A stretch of 64,000 nucleotides of DNA from an uncultured Collinsella sp. GTDB lineage: Bacteria > Actinomycetota > Coriobacteriia > Coriobacteriales > Coriobacteriaceae. Where the stretch lies: the NCBI GenBank assembly GCA_902490405.1, contig CABUDS010000009.1, forward strand, positions 1 to 64,000, read 5' to 3'. Within the stretch, counting starts at the first letter, position 1, and each line of letters opens with the position of its first letter. Under the pieces are notes generated by a model, which saw only the letters and a list, made by a program, of their open reading frames with translations, was not told the DNA's origin and did no database searches. Below, piece after piece: positions 7,801-15,897 of this stretch. The position numbers were made by a program, and so were the translations under genes.

Positions 7801-8886
7801 CTATTCCTCTTTGGCAAGATCAAAGGTCACGGTGATTCGATCACGCGAAACACGGATCTTTGGGTCGCCGCAAAGGTTGAGATAGTACCGGGTGGCAAGG
7901 TCATTAAAGTCGCGTTCCACAGCGCGCGAAAACTGTGCCATGTCATCCTTGGCAATACGTAGCCCGCGACGATCCTTCGCGAGATCGACAGGAGCCGGCG
8001 CATGCGAGGACGAATCACGCTCGCGCAGCAGACGCGCGGTCACACCGCGAACGGGCTTAATCTGCCCTGCCAAAATGCGATGGCCCGTGCGCTCGGACAT
8101 CTCAAGACCCAAACCCGAACAAATACGGATAAAGTCCTCGGCATCAGAAGCAAGGCCTAAACGATCGACAACCGGAAGCTCGCTCTCGTCATCAATGAAC
8201 AGGAGACGAGACGTATCGAGCCGACTTGACGCTTGAGCATAAAGGGTCGCGGCAATCTCAGACGGAGAACCGAGATAGACATCGCAACCACGCAACTCCT
8301 CGAGCGCAAACTCACAAGCAGCGCGAATAATATTATGTGGACCGCGAGCGCAGACATAACGTCCGTCCTCATCCTTGACGGCCTGGGGCCAGCTGGACTG
8401 ATCGGCACGCTCACTGAGGCGGTCGGCCGCAACGCTCACCTTGAAGGCTGAACCAAGATCGACGCCGGACGTGACCACACGGGCCTCGTCGGTGTTCTGC
8501 TTAATCGAAAACAATGCCATGCCACGACCGTGAACGCCCCAACGGTCCATCTTCATGCTCTCGAGCTTGGAGGTAACGCGGGCATCAAAGATTCGCTCTT
8601 GCATATCCTGCGGAACGCCAGAACCGTTATCCAGAAAGACAAGCGTGCGGACGCCATCTTCCTTGGTCGTGGCGAGATAGACCTTGTCGGCGCCGGCATC
8701 GCGAGCATTACGGAGCATTTCGATGACGATGTCCTCGACATGCTGAATGTCGTGCTTAGCCTGGCGCCGCTCGGCCTCCGAAACGCGGAGGCGGACATAC
8801 CCCTCGCCAAGGTTCTCCTCGACGCGAAGGTTGCCCTCCCCCGACATCGACGCGATAAATGAGATGAGCTCGTTCGCGTCGCACAT
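7801..8886 (-). CDS. GHKL-type (MutL-like) ATP-binding protein, function unknown
   Basis: A 361-residue protein with a histidine-kinase/MutL-type ATPase fold. The N box is EDIVIEMLRNARDAGA (51-66), the G1 box FLDNGSGVP (84-92), and the segment DARVTSKL followed by WGVHGRGMALFSI (101-128) parallels the TSK and GFRGEAL motifs of MutL. No MutL C-terminal endonuclease domain is present. The last 130 residues are unrecognised; they end in FNDLATRYYLNLCGDPKIR and look like a small dimerisation or ligand domain. It lies between rny and spoVS, one base after the rny stop codon, so co-expression with RNase Y is likely. Its biochemical role is not known to me. Confidence 0.75.
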   Translation of the reverse strand: MCDANELISFIASMSGEGNLRVEENLGEGYVRLRVSEAERRQAKHDIQHVEDIVIEMLRNARDAGADKVYLATTKEDGVRTLVFLDNGSGVPQDMQERIFDARVTSKLESMKMDRWGVHGRGMALFSIKQNTDEARVVTSGVDLGSAFKVSVAADRLSERADQSSWPQAVKDEDGRYVCARGPHNIIRAACEFALEELRGCDVYLGSPSEIAATLYAQASSRLDTSRLLFIDDESELPVVDRLGLASDAEDFIRICSGLGLEMSERTGHRILAGQIKPVRGVTARLLRERDSSSHAPAPVDLAKDRRGLRIAKDDMAQFSRAVERDFNDLATRYYLNLCGDPKIRVSRDRITVTFDLAKEE

Positions 8887-8887
8887 G

Positions 8888-10438
8888 TTATTTAGCGATA
8901 TCGACAGCGCGGCTCTCGCGAATCACGACGACGCGCACCTGACCGGGATACTCCATCTCTTCCTCGATCTGATGGGCGATATCGTGAGCCAGGACCGTGG
9001 ACTGGGCATCGGAGATCTTGTCCGGCTGGACCATGACGTGGACCTCGCGACCGGCCTGCATGGCATAGGTACGTTCGACGCCGTCATGGGAGTTGGCGAT
9101 CTCCTCAAGCTTCTCAAGACGCTTGATGTAGTTCTCGGCAGACTCGCGACGGGCACCGGGGCGAGAGGCAGAGACAGCATCGGCGGCCTGCACCAGGACA
9201 TCGAGCACCGTGTTGGGGTCGACATCGGCATGGTGAGCCTCAATAGCGTGGACGATAACGGGCTTCTCGCCATAACGGCGGGCAAGCTCGGCGCCGATGA
9301 CGGCATGCGGGCCCTCGACGTCGTGGTCGATTGCCTTGCCCAGGTCATGAAGCAGGCCGGCGCGCTTGGCGGTCACAACGTCCAGGCCAAGCTCGGAAGC
9401 CATCACGCCGCACAGATCAGAGACCTCGAGGGAATGCTGAAGCACGTTCTGACCAAACGAGGTACGGTAGCGCAGGGCACCAAGGGTCTTGACGATCTCG
9501 GGGTGCAGATCGTGGATGCCGGTATCGAAGGCAGCCTGCTCGCCAGCCTCGCGCACGCGCTGCTGAACCAGGTCGGCGGCCTTGTGATACATCTCCTCGA
9601 TACGGGCAGGGTGAATGCGGCCGTCGGCGATGAGGTTCTCGAGGGCGACACGGGCGGTCTCACGACGGACCGGGTCGAAGCTCGAAAGAACGACGGTCTC
9701 GGGCGTGTCGTCGATCACGAGGTTGACGCCGGAAACCTGCTCGAAGGTCCGGATGTTGCGACCCTCGCGACCGATGATACGGCCCTTGAGGTCATCAGAG
9801 GGAATGTGCACGGAGGTAACGGTGACCTCGGCAGTGTGATCGGCAGCGCAGCGCTGAATCGCCAGAGACAGAATCTCCTGGGCGGTCTTGTGGCACTCGG
9901 CGCGAACCTGCTGCTCGGACTCGCGAATGATCGTGGCGGCCTCGTGGGTGACCTCGCCGCGAACCTTATCGAGGAGCTCCTTGTGGGCGTCCTCGCGGGT
10001 AAGGTCGGCGATACGCTCGAGCTCGGAGGTCTGCTTTGCGCAGAGCTCCTCGAGCTCACGGGAGCGCTTCTCGACCTGACCGGCCTGGCTGGACAGCTGA
10101 TGCTCGCGCTTGTCGAGAGCGTCGTTGCGGCGATCGAGGGATTCCTCGCGCTGCATCACGCGGTTCTCGAGCGTACGAATCTCGTTCTTACGCTGCTTGT
10201 CCTCGGCCTCAGCGGCCTGCTTGTTCTTGATGATCTCCTCTTTAGCCTCGAGCAGAGCCTCTTTTTTGAGGGTCTCGGCCTGACGCTTAGCATCACCGAT
10301 CAGGGACTCAGCCTGTGCGTGTGCCGACTGGATTTTTTCGTCGGCCTCGTGAAGACTACCCTGCTTGGCGGTGCGCATGTAGGCAATGGCGGCGATGGCA
10401 CCCAAAACGATGCCAACGAGCGCTGCGATGATAGGCAT
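8888..10438 (-). CDS. rny: RNase Y, membrane-anchored endoribonuclease
   Basis: The 516-residue endonuclease that starts mRNA decay in many Gram-positive bacteria. It has an N-terminal membrane anchor ([20 protein letters not shown]), a long charged coiled coil to about residue 200, a KH domain ([19 protein letters not shown]), and an HD domain with [12 protein letters not shown] and EAHHAD. The start is the ATG at 10436-10438, with AAAGGAG five bases upstream; a GTG two codons earlier would sit directly on that ribosome site. A promoter is visible about 170 bp upstream. RNase J and PNPase are also encoded in this window, so much of the RNA decay machinery is present. Confidence 0.96.
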   Translation of the reverse strand: MPIIAALVGIVLGAIAAIAYMRTAKQGSLHEADEKIQSAHAQAESLIGDAKRQAETLKKEALLEAKEEIIKNKQAAEAEDKQRKNEIRTLENRVMQREESLDRRNDALDKREHQLSSQAGQVEKRSRELEELCAKQTSELERIADLTREDAHKELLDKVRGEVTHEAATIIRESEQQVRAECHKTAQEILSLAIQRCAADHTAEVTVTSVHIPSDDLKGRIIGREGRNIRTFEQVSGVNLVIDDTPETVVLSSFDPVRRETARVALENLIADGRIHPARIEEMYHKAADLVQQRVREAGEQAAFDTGIHDLHPEIVKTLGALRYRTSFGQNVLQHSLEVSDLCGVMASELGLDVVTAKRAGLLHDLGKAIDHDVEGPHAVIGAELARRYGEKPVIVHAIEAHHADVDPNTVLDVLVQAADAVSASRPGARRESAENYIKRLEKLEEIANSHDGVERTYAMQAGREVHVMVQPDKISDAQSTVLAHDIAHQIEEEMEYPGQVRVVVIRESRAVDIAK

Positions 10439-10604
10439 GCTCACTCCTTTTTATGGATTCGTTACACAACAAAGCGAACCGTCCTTACGAACGGCTCGCG
10501 ACATTTGAGTAATATGGGCGCAGCTTATGCGGGTCGGATACAGATAAACATATAAACAAACTCATCACAGATGAGCACATATCACAAAGCAAATGACAGT
10601 GTTT

Positions 10605-10633
10605 ATCGTACGTTGAACCACAACAACTGTCAA
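10605..10633 (-). promoter_or_regulatory. Sigma-A-type promoter for rny
   Basis: On the minus strand TTGACA is followed after exactly 17 bases by TACGAT. The element lies in the 257-bp gap between rny and recX, giving a leader of roughly 160 bases. That leader contains a G:U-containing hairpin (about 10481-10506) just upstream of the rny ribosome site. The spacing and hexamers are near consensus, but no experimental support exists. Confidence 0.65.
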
Positions 10634-10695
10634 ATAAATGGCCCCAGCACGGCGGCTAAAACGCGGTGAACGGCAGGGCCACAAAACGCATACGC

Positions 10696-11388
10696 CTAAA
10701 CCGCACATTCCTCGCGTTCGGCATTAAGACGAGCCTTAACGGCATCGGCGGCGATGTGATACGAGAAGCCCTTGCCCATCAAAAACCGAACCAGTTTTTC
10801 GAATCCGCGCGTCTCTGGAACACGCCGCTTGGCGAGCAGGGCTGACGCACGCGCCAAATCGTCTTCGACGGCAAAATAATCCTCGGGATAACCGGGAATG
10901 TCATCGAGCACGACATGACGGCGCTTGAGCTCGGTCTCGATTTTACGCTGTCCCCAACCGCGCCGCTTGCGTTCCTCGATAAAGTACGAGCAAAAGCGGT
11001 TCTCGTCTAAAAAGCGATACTCGGTGGCACGCTCGACGGCGAAATCGATCGCGGACTGGTGAAAGCCGTAGCGAGCCAGCTTGTCACGGACCTCACCCGT
11101 CGCATGGTCGCGTCGCGATAGCATCTCGGTCACCATGGTAAGTGCACATTTACGCTCGATGAGCTGCACCGCTTCACGAAAGTTATCCCAATCACAGGGA
11201 AGATCGGGGCGATTTTTGACATACAGGCGCGCGACCCGCACGGGAATCCAAATGGACCGCTCAAAACCGCCCTCAAGCTCACAATCGATATGTGCGCAAG
11301 GCTTTTTGGACGCATACCCGCTCGAGAACGAGGAGGCCGCCTTCTTATCGGGAAAGACGACCGTGGCCTCGGTCACCGTATACGACAT
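10696..11388 (-). CDS. recX: RecX, regulator of RecA
   Basis: A 230-residue RecX protein, which binds RecA filaments and limits recombinase activity. The C-terminal two-thirds has the helical repeats of the family: MLSRRDHATGEVRDKLARYGF, YRFLDENRFCSYFIEERKRRGWGQRKIETELKRR shared in part, and KLVRFLMGKGFSYHIAADAVK. The first 70 residues are less conserved. It lies 11 bp after recA on the same strand, the usual recA-recX arrangement, and so probably falls under the same SOS promoter. No strong ribosome site precedes the ATG, consistent with coupling to recA. Confidence 0.85.
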   Translation of the reverse strand: MSYTVTEATVVFPDKKAASSFSSGYASKKPCAHIDCELEGGFERSIWIPVRVARLYVKNRPDLPCDWDNFREAVQLIERKCALTMVTEMLSRRDHATGEVRDKLARYGFHQSAIDFAVERATEYRFLDENRFCSYFIEERKRRGWGQRKIETELKRRHVVLDDIPGYPEDYFAVEDDLARASALLAKRRVPETRGFEKLVRFLMGKGFSYHIAADAVKARLNAEREECAV

Positions 11389-11399
11389 GAGCGTAACCG

Positions 11400-12548
11400 C
11401 TACTCGTCGTCATCATCGAGCATGGCGGAACCATCGATGGCGTAAAGCTCGTCAAACTCCTCAGGCGCAGGCTGATCGGTCAGCTCGACCTCGGACGGAG
11501 CATCGTCATCAAACTCAAGCCCGCAGGCAAGGCGGACCTTATGCTCAATCTCGTCGGCGCAATCGGGGTGTTCGCGCAGGAACGCCTTGGCGGCCTCGCG
11601 ACCGTTGCCGAGCTTGTCCTCGCCATAGGCAAACCAGGAGCCCATCTTCTTGCAAATGCCGCACTCGACAGCCATGTCCAGAATCGAGCCCTCCTTAGAG
11701 ATGCCCGTACCGTACATGATGTCGAACTCAGCAGAACGGAATGGAGCTGCCACCTTGTTCTTAACGACCTTGGCGCGCACGCGGTTACCGATAACCTCAT
11801 CCTTAAGCTTAATGCTGTCGATGCGGCGAATGTCGATACGCACCGAAGAGAAGAACTTAAGGGCGCGGCCGCCCGTCGTGGTCTCGGGGTTGCCGAACAT
11901 GACGCCGATCTTCTCTCGCAGCTGGTTAATGAAGATGCATGTCGTGTTGGACTTGGACAGCGAGCCGGCGAGCTTGCGGAGCGCCTGACTCATCAGGCGA
12001 GCTTGCAAACCGACCGTGGTATCGCCGATCTCTCCCTCGATCTCGGCACGCGGAGTCAGCGCGGCGACGGAGTCGACGACGATGGCATCGATGGCGCCGG
12101 AACGCACGAGCATGTCAACAATCTCGAGCGCCTGCTCACCCGTATCAGGCTGGGAAATCAGCACCTCGTCGATATCCACGCCAATGCGTGCGGCATACGT
12201 GGGATCGAGCGCGTGCTCGGCATCGATAAATGCCACCACGCCACCCATTGCCTGGGCCTCGGCCAGGATCTCGAGCGAAAGCGTCGTCTTACCGGAGGAC
12301 TCAGGACCGTAAATCTCGACGATACGGCCGCGCGGCACACCGCCGATACCCAGAGCGGCATCGAGTGCCAGAGCGCCCGTGGGGATGGCCTCAACCTCAA
12401 GCTCGGGGCCGCCGTCACCATACCTCATGATGGAGCCTTGACCGAACTTCTTCTCGATCTCGGCCTTGGTGGTGGCGATCATCTCTTCGCGCTCTTTACC
12501 CGTCGTGGGTGCATGAACGGTACGTACGGGACCTGAATTCTTGGCCAT
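11400..12548 (-). CDS. recA: RecA recombinase
   Basis: The 382-residue strand-exchange protein and SOS co-protease. The Walker A motif [10 protein letters not shown], Walker B region [10 protein letters not shown], the L2 loop [15 protein letters not shown] and an acidic C-terminus ending AMLDDDDE are all present. The start is the ATG of MAKNSG, with GAGGAGGG upstream; an alternative frame seven codons longer reaches into the ribosome site. It is expressed from a promoter whose 17-bp spacer contains a perfect LexA box, so SOS induction is expected. recX follows. Confidence 0.98.
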   Translation of the reverse strand: MAKNSGPVRTVHAPTTGKEREEMIATTKAEIEKKFGQGSIMRYGDGGPELEVEAIPTGALALDAALGIGGVPRGRIVEIYGPESSGKTTLSLEILAEAQAMGGVVAFIDAEHALDPTYAARIGVDIDEVLISQPDTGEQALEIVDMLVRSGAIDAIVVDSVAALTPRAEIEGEIGDTTVGLQARLMSQALRKLAGSLSKSNTTCIFINQLREKIGVMFGNPETTTGGRALKFFSSVRIDIRRIDSIKLKDEVIGNRVRAKVVKNKVAAPFRSAEFDIMYGTGISKEGSILDMAVECGICKKMGSWFAYGEDKLGNGREAAKAFLREHPDCADEIEHKVRLACGLEFDDDAPSEVELTDQPAPEEFDELYAIDGSAMLDDDDE

Positions 12549-12578
12549 GAATAGCCCTCCTCTTAACAACCTGTATCG

Positions 12579-12607
12579 ATAATAAACGAACGGCTGTTCG
12601 TGGTCAA
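12579..12607 (-). promoter_or_regulatory. recA promoter with LexA (SOS/Cheo) box in the spacer
   Basis: On the minus strand TTGACC (12602-12607) and TATTAT (12579-12584) are separated by 17 bases. The spacer holds CGAACAGCCGTTCG (12587-12600), a perfect palindrome matching the Gram-positive LexA operator CGAAC-N4-GTTCG. LexA bound here would cover both promoter hexamers, so direct occlusion of RNA polymerase is the expected mechanism. The box centre is about 45 bp from the recA start codon. Confidence 0.85.
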
Positions 12608-12649
12608 CCGTTCAGGCCAATCATATGCAGGCAGTCTTTCCAAAACCCA

Positions 12650-12689
12650 ACCAAACGCCGACCAAACACTGACCAAATGCTTGACCACA
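12650..12689. repeat. Helically phased ACCAAA repeats upstream of the recA promoter
   Basis: ACCAAA occurs at 12650-12655, 12661-12666 and 12672-12677, an exact 11-bp period, followed by ACCACA at 12684-12689. The array starts about 43 bp upstream of the recA -35 hexamer. Phasing with the DNA helix suggests a protein-binding or bending site, but nothing in the sequence identifies a ligand. Confidence 0.4.
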
Positions 12690-12777
12690 AAGGGCCGAAT
12701 AAGAACAAGGAAGGCAAGAATACACCTATAACCAGCGCAAACGCTAAATTCGTCAGGGGTCCCTATCTCCACAATTA

Positions 12778-12795
12778 AGGGGCCCTAAGGCCCCT
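12778..12795 (-). terminator. Weak intrinsic terminator after cinA
   Basis: AGGGGCC and GGCCCCT form a 7-bp perfect stem around CTAA, 10 bp after the cinA stop codon. On the minus strand it is followed by TTAATT rather than a clean T-run, so termination may be partial. It separates cinA from the recA promoter region. Confidence 0.5.
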
Positions 12796-12805
12796 GAAAA
12801 CACGT

Positions 12806-13336
12806 CTATTCCATAGAGTTGAGCACAAGGGCAATGCGTCCCAATGCCTCCGCGACCGCATGGGCACGAACACACGAACGGTCGCCCTCATAGTGGCAGC
12901 GCACAGAGTCCACGACCGGCACTTCCCCATCAGCCGCGCGATACGCCCAGCCAATATAGAAAGTGCCAGCCGGATCGTCCTCAGTGCCGCCGCCGGGGCC
13001 GGCATAACCCGTTGCGCTCACTGCAATATCGCTCTGGTACAGCTCCAGCGAACCCGCCGCCATCTCGCGCGCGGTCTGATGCGACACCGCGGTATAGCGG
13101 TCGAGCGTCTCCTGATCAACGCCCAAAACGCGATGCTTGATCTCATCGCAGTAGGTCACCGCACCGCCACGCAGCACCGCCGAGGCGCCCGGGATATCGG
13201 CAATCGTCGAGGAGATCATACCTGCCGTCAGCGACTCAGCCGTCGAAACCGTCACGCCCCGAGCGCTCGCGCGCTCGACAATATGACGCGCCAGCTCCTC
13301 GTTATGTGCGGAAATCTGCTCAAAAGAGTCCGTCAT
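12806..13336 (-). CDS. cinA: CinA C-terminal-domain protein, nicotinamide-nucleotide amidase (PncC type)
   Basis: About 176 residues matching the stand-alone CinA C-terminal domain, which deamidates NMN to nicotinate mononucleotide. The signature TVSTAESLTAGMISSTIADIPG, then LRGGAVTYCDEIKHRVLGV and AVSATGYAGPGGGTEDDPAGT are typical. The N-terminal molybdopterin-like half of full CinA is absent. The start is ambiguous: the ATG at 13334-13336 or a GTG two codons upstream (13342), both just after the pgsA stop. The order rimO-pgsA-cinA-recA is conserved in many Gram-positive genomes. Confidence 0.88.
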   Translation of the reverse strand: MTDSFEQISAHNEELARHIVERASARGVTVSTAESLTAGMISSTIADIPGASAVLRGGAVTYCDEIKHRVLGVDQETLDRYTAVSHQTAREMAAGSLELYQSDIAVSATGYAGPGGGTEDDPAGTFYIGWAYRAADGEVPVVDSVRCHYEGDRSCVRAHAVAEALGRIALVLNSME

Positions 13337-13348
13337 ACCCACCAGGAC

Positions 13349-13987
13349 CTAGACCGAAAAGACGATCTTGCGGCAGTTCCAGAAGTACTGGGCGCCCGAG
13401 ATAACGGTCAGGACAACGGCAACGGCGTACAGGAAGCGCGACACCGAGTAGATGCCGAGCGTCAGCGCCAGCGGGCCAAGGTGCAAGCCGGCCATCGCAA
13501 AGACGCACAGGTAACCGCAGATGGAGACCATCGTGGTCGCCGTCTTGTACTTGCCAAGCTTATCGGCGGCAACGACCACGCCGGCGGCACTCGCGACCAT
13601 GCGAAGGGCGCTCACCAGAAGCTCACGGAACAGGATAATGAACACGGACCACACGGTCACAGCGCCAAAATCCAAGAACAGCAGCAGAGCCGAGAACACC
13701 AGCAGCTTATCGGCGATGGGGTCCAAGAACTTACCGAAATCGGTAATCTCGTTGCGCGAGCGCGCCAGATAACCGTCGACCTTATCGGTGCACGACAGGA
13801 TCACATACAGAATGAAGGCAGCGGCGGCGAGCGGGCCGTCGAAGGTACTCCAATCTGTACAGGCAACACTCGTGTGAGAAAGCGCCGACACGATCATGAA
13901 CACCGGGATAAAGACGATGCGAACGCACGTCACGATGTTGGCGGGCGTCCAAACACTCGTCAGTTCCTTATTGCTCTCGTTTGCCAC
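13349..13987 (-). CDS. pgsA: PgsA, CDP-diacylglycerol-glycerol-3-phosphate 3-phosphatidyltransferase
   Basis: A 212-residue integral membrane enzyme that makes phosphatidylglycerophosphate, the precursor of phosphatidylglycerol. The CDP-alcohol phosphotransferase motif is present as DKVDGYLARSRNEITDFGKF followed by LDPIADK, containing the D-x2-DG-x2-AR-x8-G-x3-D-x3-D pattern. Several hydrophobic segments surround it (IVFIPVFMIVSAL, VVLTVISGAQYF). It sits between rimO and cinA with only short gaps, so it is probably in one transcript with them. Confidence 0.93.
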   Translation of the reverse strand: MANESNKELTSVWTPANIVTCVRIVFIPVFMIVSALSHTSVACTDWSTFDGPLAAAAFILYVILSCTDKVDGYLARSRNEITDFGKFLDPIADKLLVFSALLLFLDFGAVTVWSVFIILFRELLVSALRMVASAAGVVVAADKLGKYKTATTMVSICGYLCVFAMAGLHLGPLALTLGIYSVSRFLYAVAVVLTVISGAQYFWNCRKIVFSV

Positions 13988-13996
13988 GATGCTCTC

Positions 13997-15346
13997 CTAC
14001 TCCACAACATGGCCGATAAGCTCATAGCAGAAGCTATCGGTAAACTCGACCGTCAGAATATCGCCCACGGACGCCTCGCTGGCGTCCAAGTGCACCGCGC
14101 CATCGGAATCGGGCGCCTGGAACCAAGCATGGCCGATCAGCTCGGCGCCGTCCTCGGTCTCCTCGATGCCGTCGACGATCACCTGGGCGCGCTCGCCCAC
14201 ATGTGCGGCGGTGGCGGCAAAACCGAGCGACTCGGCCAGGTCCATGGCCTCCTGGGCGCGCTCGAGCTTGACCTCTTCGTCGACCTGGCCCTCCATCTTG
14301 GCGGCCAGGCTGCCCTCCTCCTGCGAGTAGGCAAAGACGCTCGTGTAGTCAAAGCCGACGGTATCCATAAAGTCGATAAGGTCGCGGAACTCGTCGTCGG
14401 TCTCGGTCGGGAAGCCAACCATGGCCGTGGAACGGATCACGATGTCGGGGATGCGCTCACGCAGATCGCGGAACAGGTCCTCGAGCTCCTGGCGCGAACC
14501 GGAGCGACGCATGGCCTTAAGGATGCGTGCGTCGCAGTGCTGCACGGGAATATCGATATAGGGTAGCACCTCGGGGGTATCGCGAATCGTCTCGATAAGC
14601 TCGTCGGTCATGCCCTCGGGCTGCAGGTAGAGCACGCGGACCCAGACGTTGTGCGGGCGCACGGCCTCGGCGACGGCATGCAGCAGCTGCGCCAGATTGC
14701 GCGGCGAGCCATCGGTGACGTCTTCGTCGGCAAAGTCGGTGCCCCAAATACCCGTGTCCTGGCCAATCAGCACGATCTCGCGCACACCGCCGGCAACCAG
14801 GTCGCGTACCTCGGAGATAATGCTCTCGGCATTGCGCGAATGATAGCGACCGCGAATATAGGGGATCATGCAGAAGCTGCAGAAGCGGTTGCAGCCATCG
14901 GAAATCTTGACGTAAGCAACAGCGCCCTCGACAGTGCGCTTTACTTGCGGAATATAGGCAGCGATCTCACGCTCGACACCCAGCACGCCATCGATGACCG
15001 CCACGATGCCGTCCTCCTCGTCGGCCTTCACAAAGGCAGCGACCTCGGGCAGCTCGTCAGGCAGGTCGTCGCCATAGCGCGACGGCACACAGCCGCACAT
15101 GACGATGGGACAAGAACGAACGCCGTCCTGAACCTCGTTGGCGAGCTCGAGCGTGGTCTCGATGCTCTCGGACGTTGCGGAGGCGAGGAACGAGCATGTA
15201 TTGACGATGGCGATATCGGCATCCTGTGGGTCGAATGCCTCCTCGTAGCCCGCGGCGGTCAAAAGAGAACGCATGCGGTCGGTGTCAACCTCGTTCTTAG
15301 CGCACCCGAGGGTGATGTAGAGCACGGAGCCCAACGGTGTATCCAT
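13997..15346 (-). CDS. rimO: RimO, ribosomal protein S12 methylthiotransferase
   Basis: A 449-residue radical-SAM methylthiotransferase that modifies an aspartate of ribosomal protein S12. It starts MDTPLGSVLYITLGCAKNEVD, the RimO variant of the first cysteine motif, followed by NTCSFLASA and MCGCVPSR. The radical-SAM motif is DGCNRFCSFCMIPYIRGRYHSR, abbreviated here to its CX3CX2C core CNRFCSFC, and LVIGQDTG-type sequence (VLIGQDTGIWG) distinguishes it from MiaB. A C-terminal TRAM domain ends the protein. It leads the rimO-pgsA-cinA group and is one of three methylthiotransferases in the window. Confidence 0.95.
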   Translation of the reverse strand: MDTPLGSVLYITLGCAKNEVDTDRMRSLLTAAGYEEAFDPQDADIAIVNTCSFLASATSESIETTLELANEVQDGVRSCPIVMCGCVPSRYGDDLPDELPEVAAFVKADEEDGIVAVIDGVLGVEREIAAYIPQVKRTVEGAVAYVKISDGCNRFCSFCMIPYIRGRYHSRNAESIISEVRDLVAGGVREIVLIGQDTGIWGTDFADEDVTDGSPRNLAQLLHAVAEAVRPHNVWVRVLYLQPEGMTDELIETIRDTPEVLPYIDIPVQHCDARILKAMRRSGSRQELEDLFRDLRERIPDIVIRSTAMVGFPTETDDEFRDLIDFMDTVGFDYTSVFAYSQEEGSLAAKMEGQVDEEVKLERAQEAMDLAESLGFAATAAHVGERAQVIVDGIEETEDGAELIGHAWFQAPDSDGAVHLDASEASVGDILTVEFTDSFCYELIGHVVE

Positions 15347-15373
15347 GTTGGAGAGCAGTCCTTTCGAATGATA

Positions 15374-15871
15374 TTAGCGGTAGTTGGTGAACTGCAGCGG
15401 CTGGCCGTAGTCCTGGTCGCGCAGGAACTGGATCACGGTCTGCAACGCGTCCTTCGAAGCAGAGGAAACACGCAGCTTGTCGGCCTCGATAGTCACCTTG
15501 ACCTTGAGCTTTTGGTCCTTGATGTCCTTGTTGATCTTCTTGGCGGTCGTCTGGTCGATACCCTCGACGATATGGCCGAGCACGCGCACGGTGCCGCCCG
15601 ATGCCGCCTGCGGAGCATCCCACGAGACAGCCTTGAGGTCGATGCCGCGCTTGATGAGCTTGGAGCTCAGCACGTCGATAATCTGCTTGGAGACAAAGTC
15701 GGCCGGGGCGTTGATCGTAAAGAGCTTGTCGCCCTTCGAAAGCTCGATCGTGGCGCCGGAATCCTTCAGGTCATAGCGCTGGGAAATCTCACGCGTGGTT
15801 TGCTGGAAGGCGTTGTCGACCTCTTGCATGTTGACCTCGGACACGACGTCGAAGCTGGAATCTTTAGCCAT
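15374..15871 (-). CDS. yajQ: YajQ-family nucleotide-binding protein
   Basis: A 165-residue YajQ/UPF0234 protein. It starts MAKDSSFDVVSEVNMQEVDN, and later shows QRYDLKDSGATIELSKGD and KLKVKVTIEADKLRVSSASKD, the usual family motifs. The fold has two ferredoxin-like repeats; some members bind cyclic di-GMP and others nucleic acid. It lies between rimO and the RodZ-like gene, on the same strand with short gaps. The ligand in this organism cannot be told from the sequence. Confidence 0.88.
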   Translation of the reverse strand: MAKDSSFDVVSEVNMQEVDNAFQQTTREISQRYDLKDSGATIELSKGDKLFTINAPADFVSKQIIDVLSSKLIKRGIDLKAVSWDAPQAASGGTVRVLGHIVEGIDQTTAKKINKDIKDQKLKVKVTIEADKLRVSSASKDALQTVIQFLRDQDYGQPLQFTNYR

Positions 15872-15897
15872 GATGTTTCCTTTCGCGTACGAGCGGC

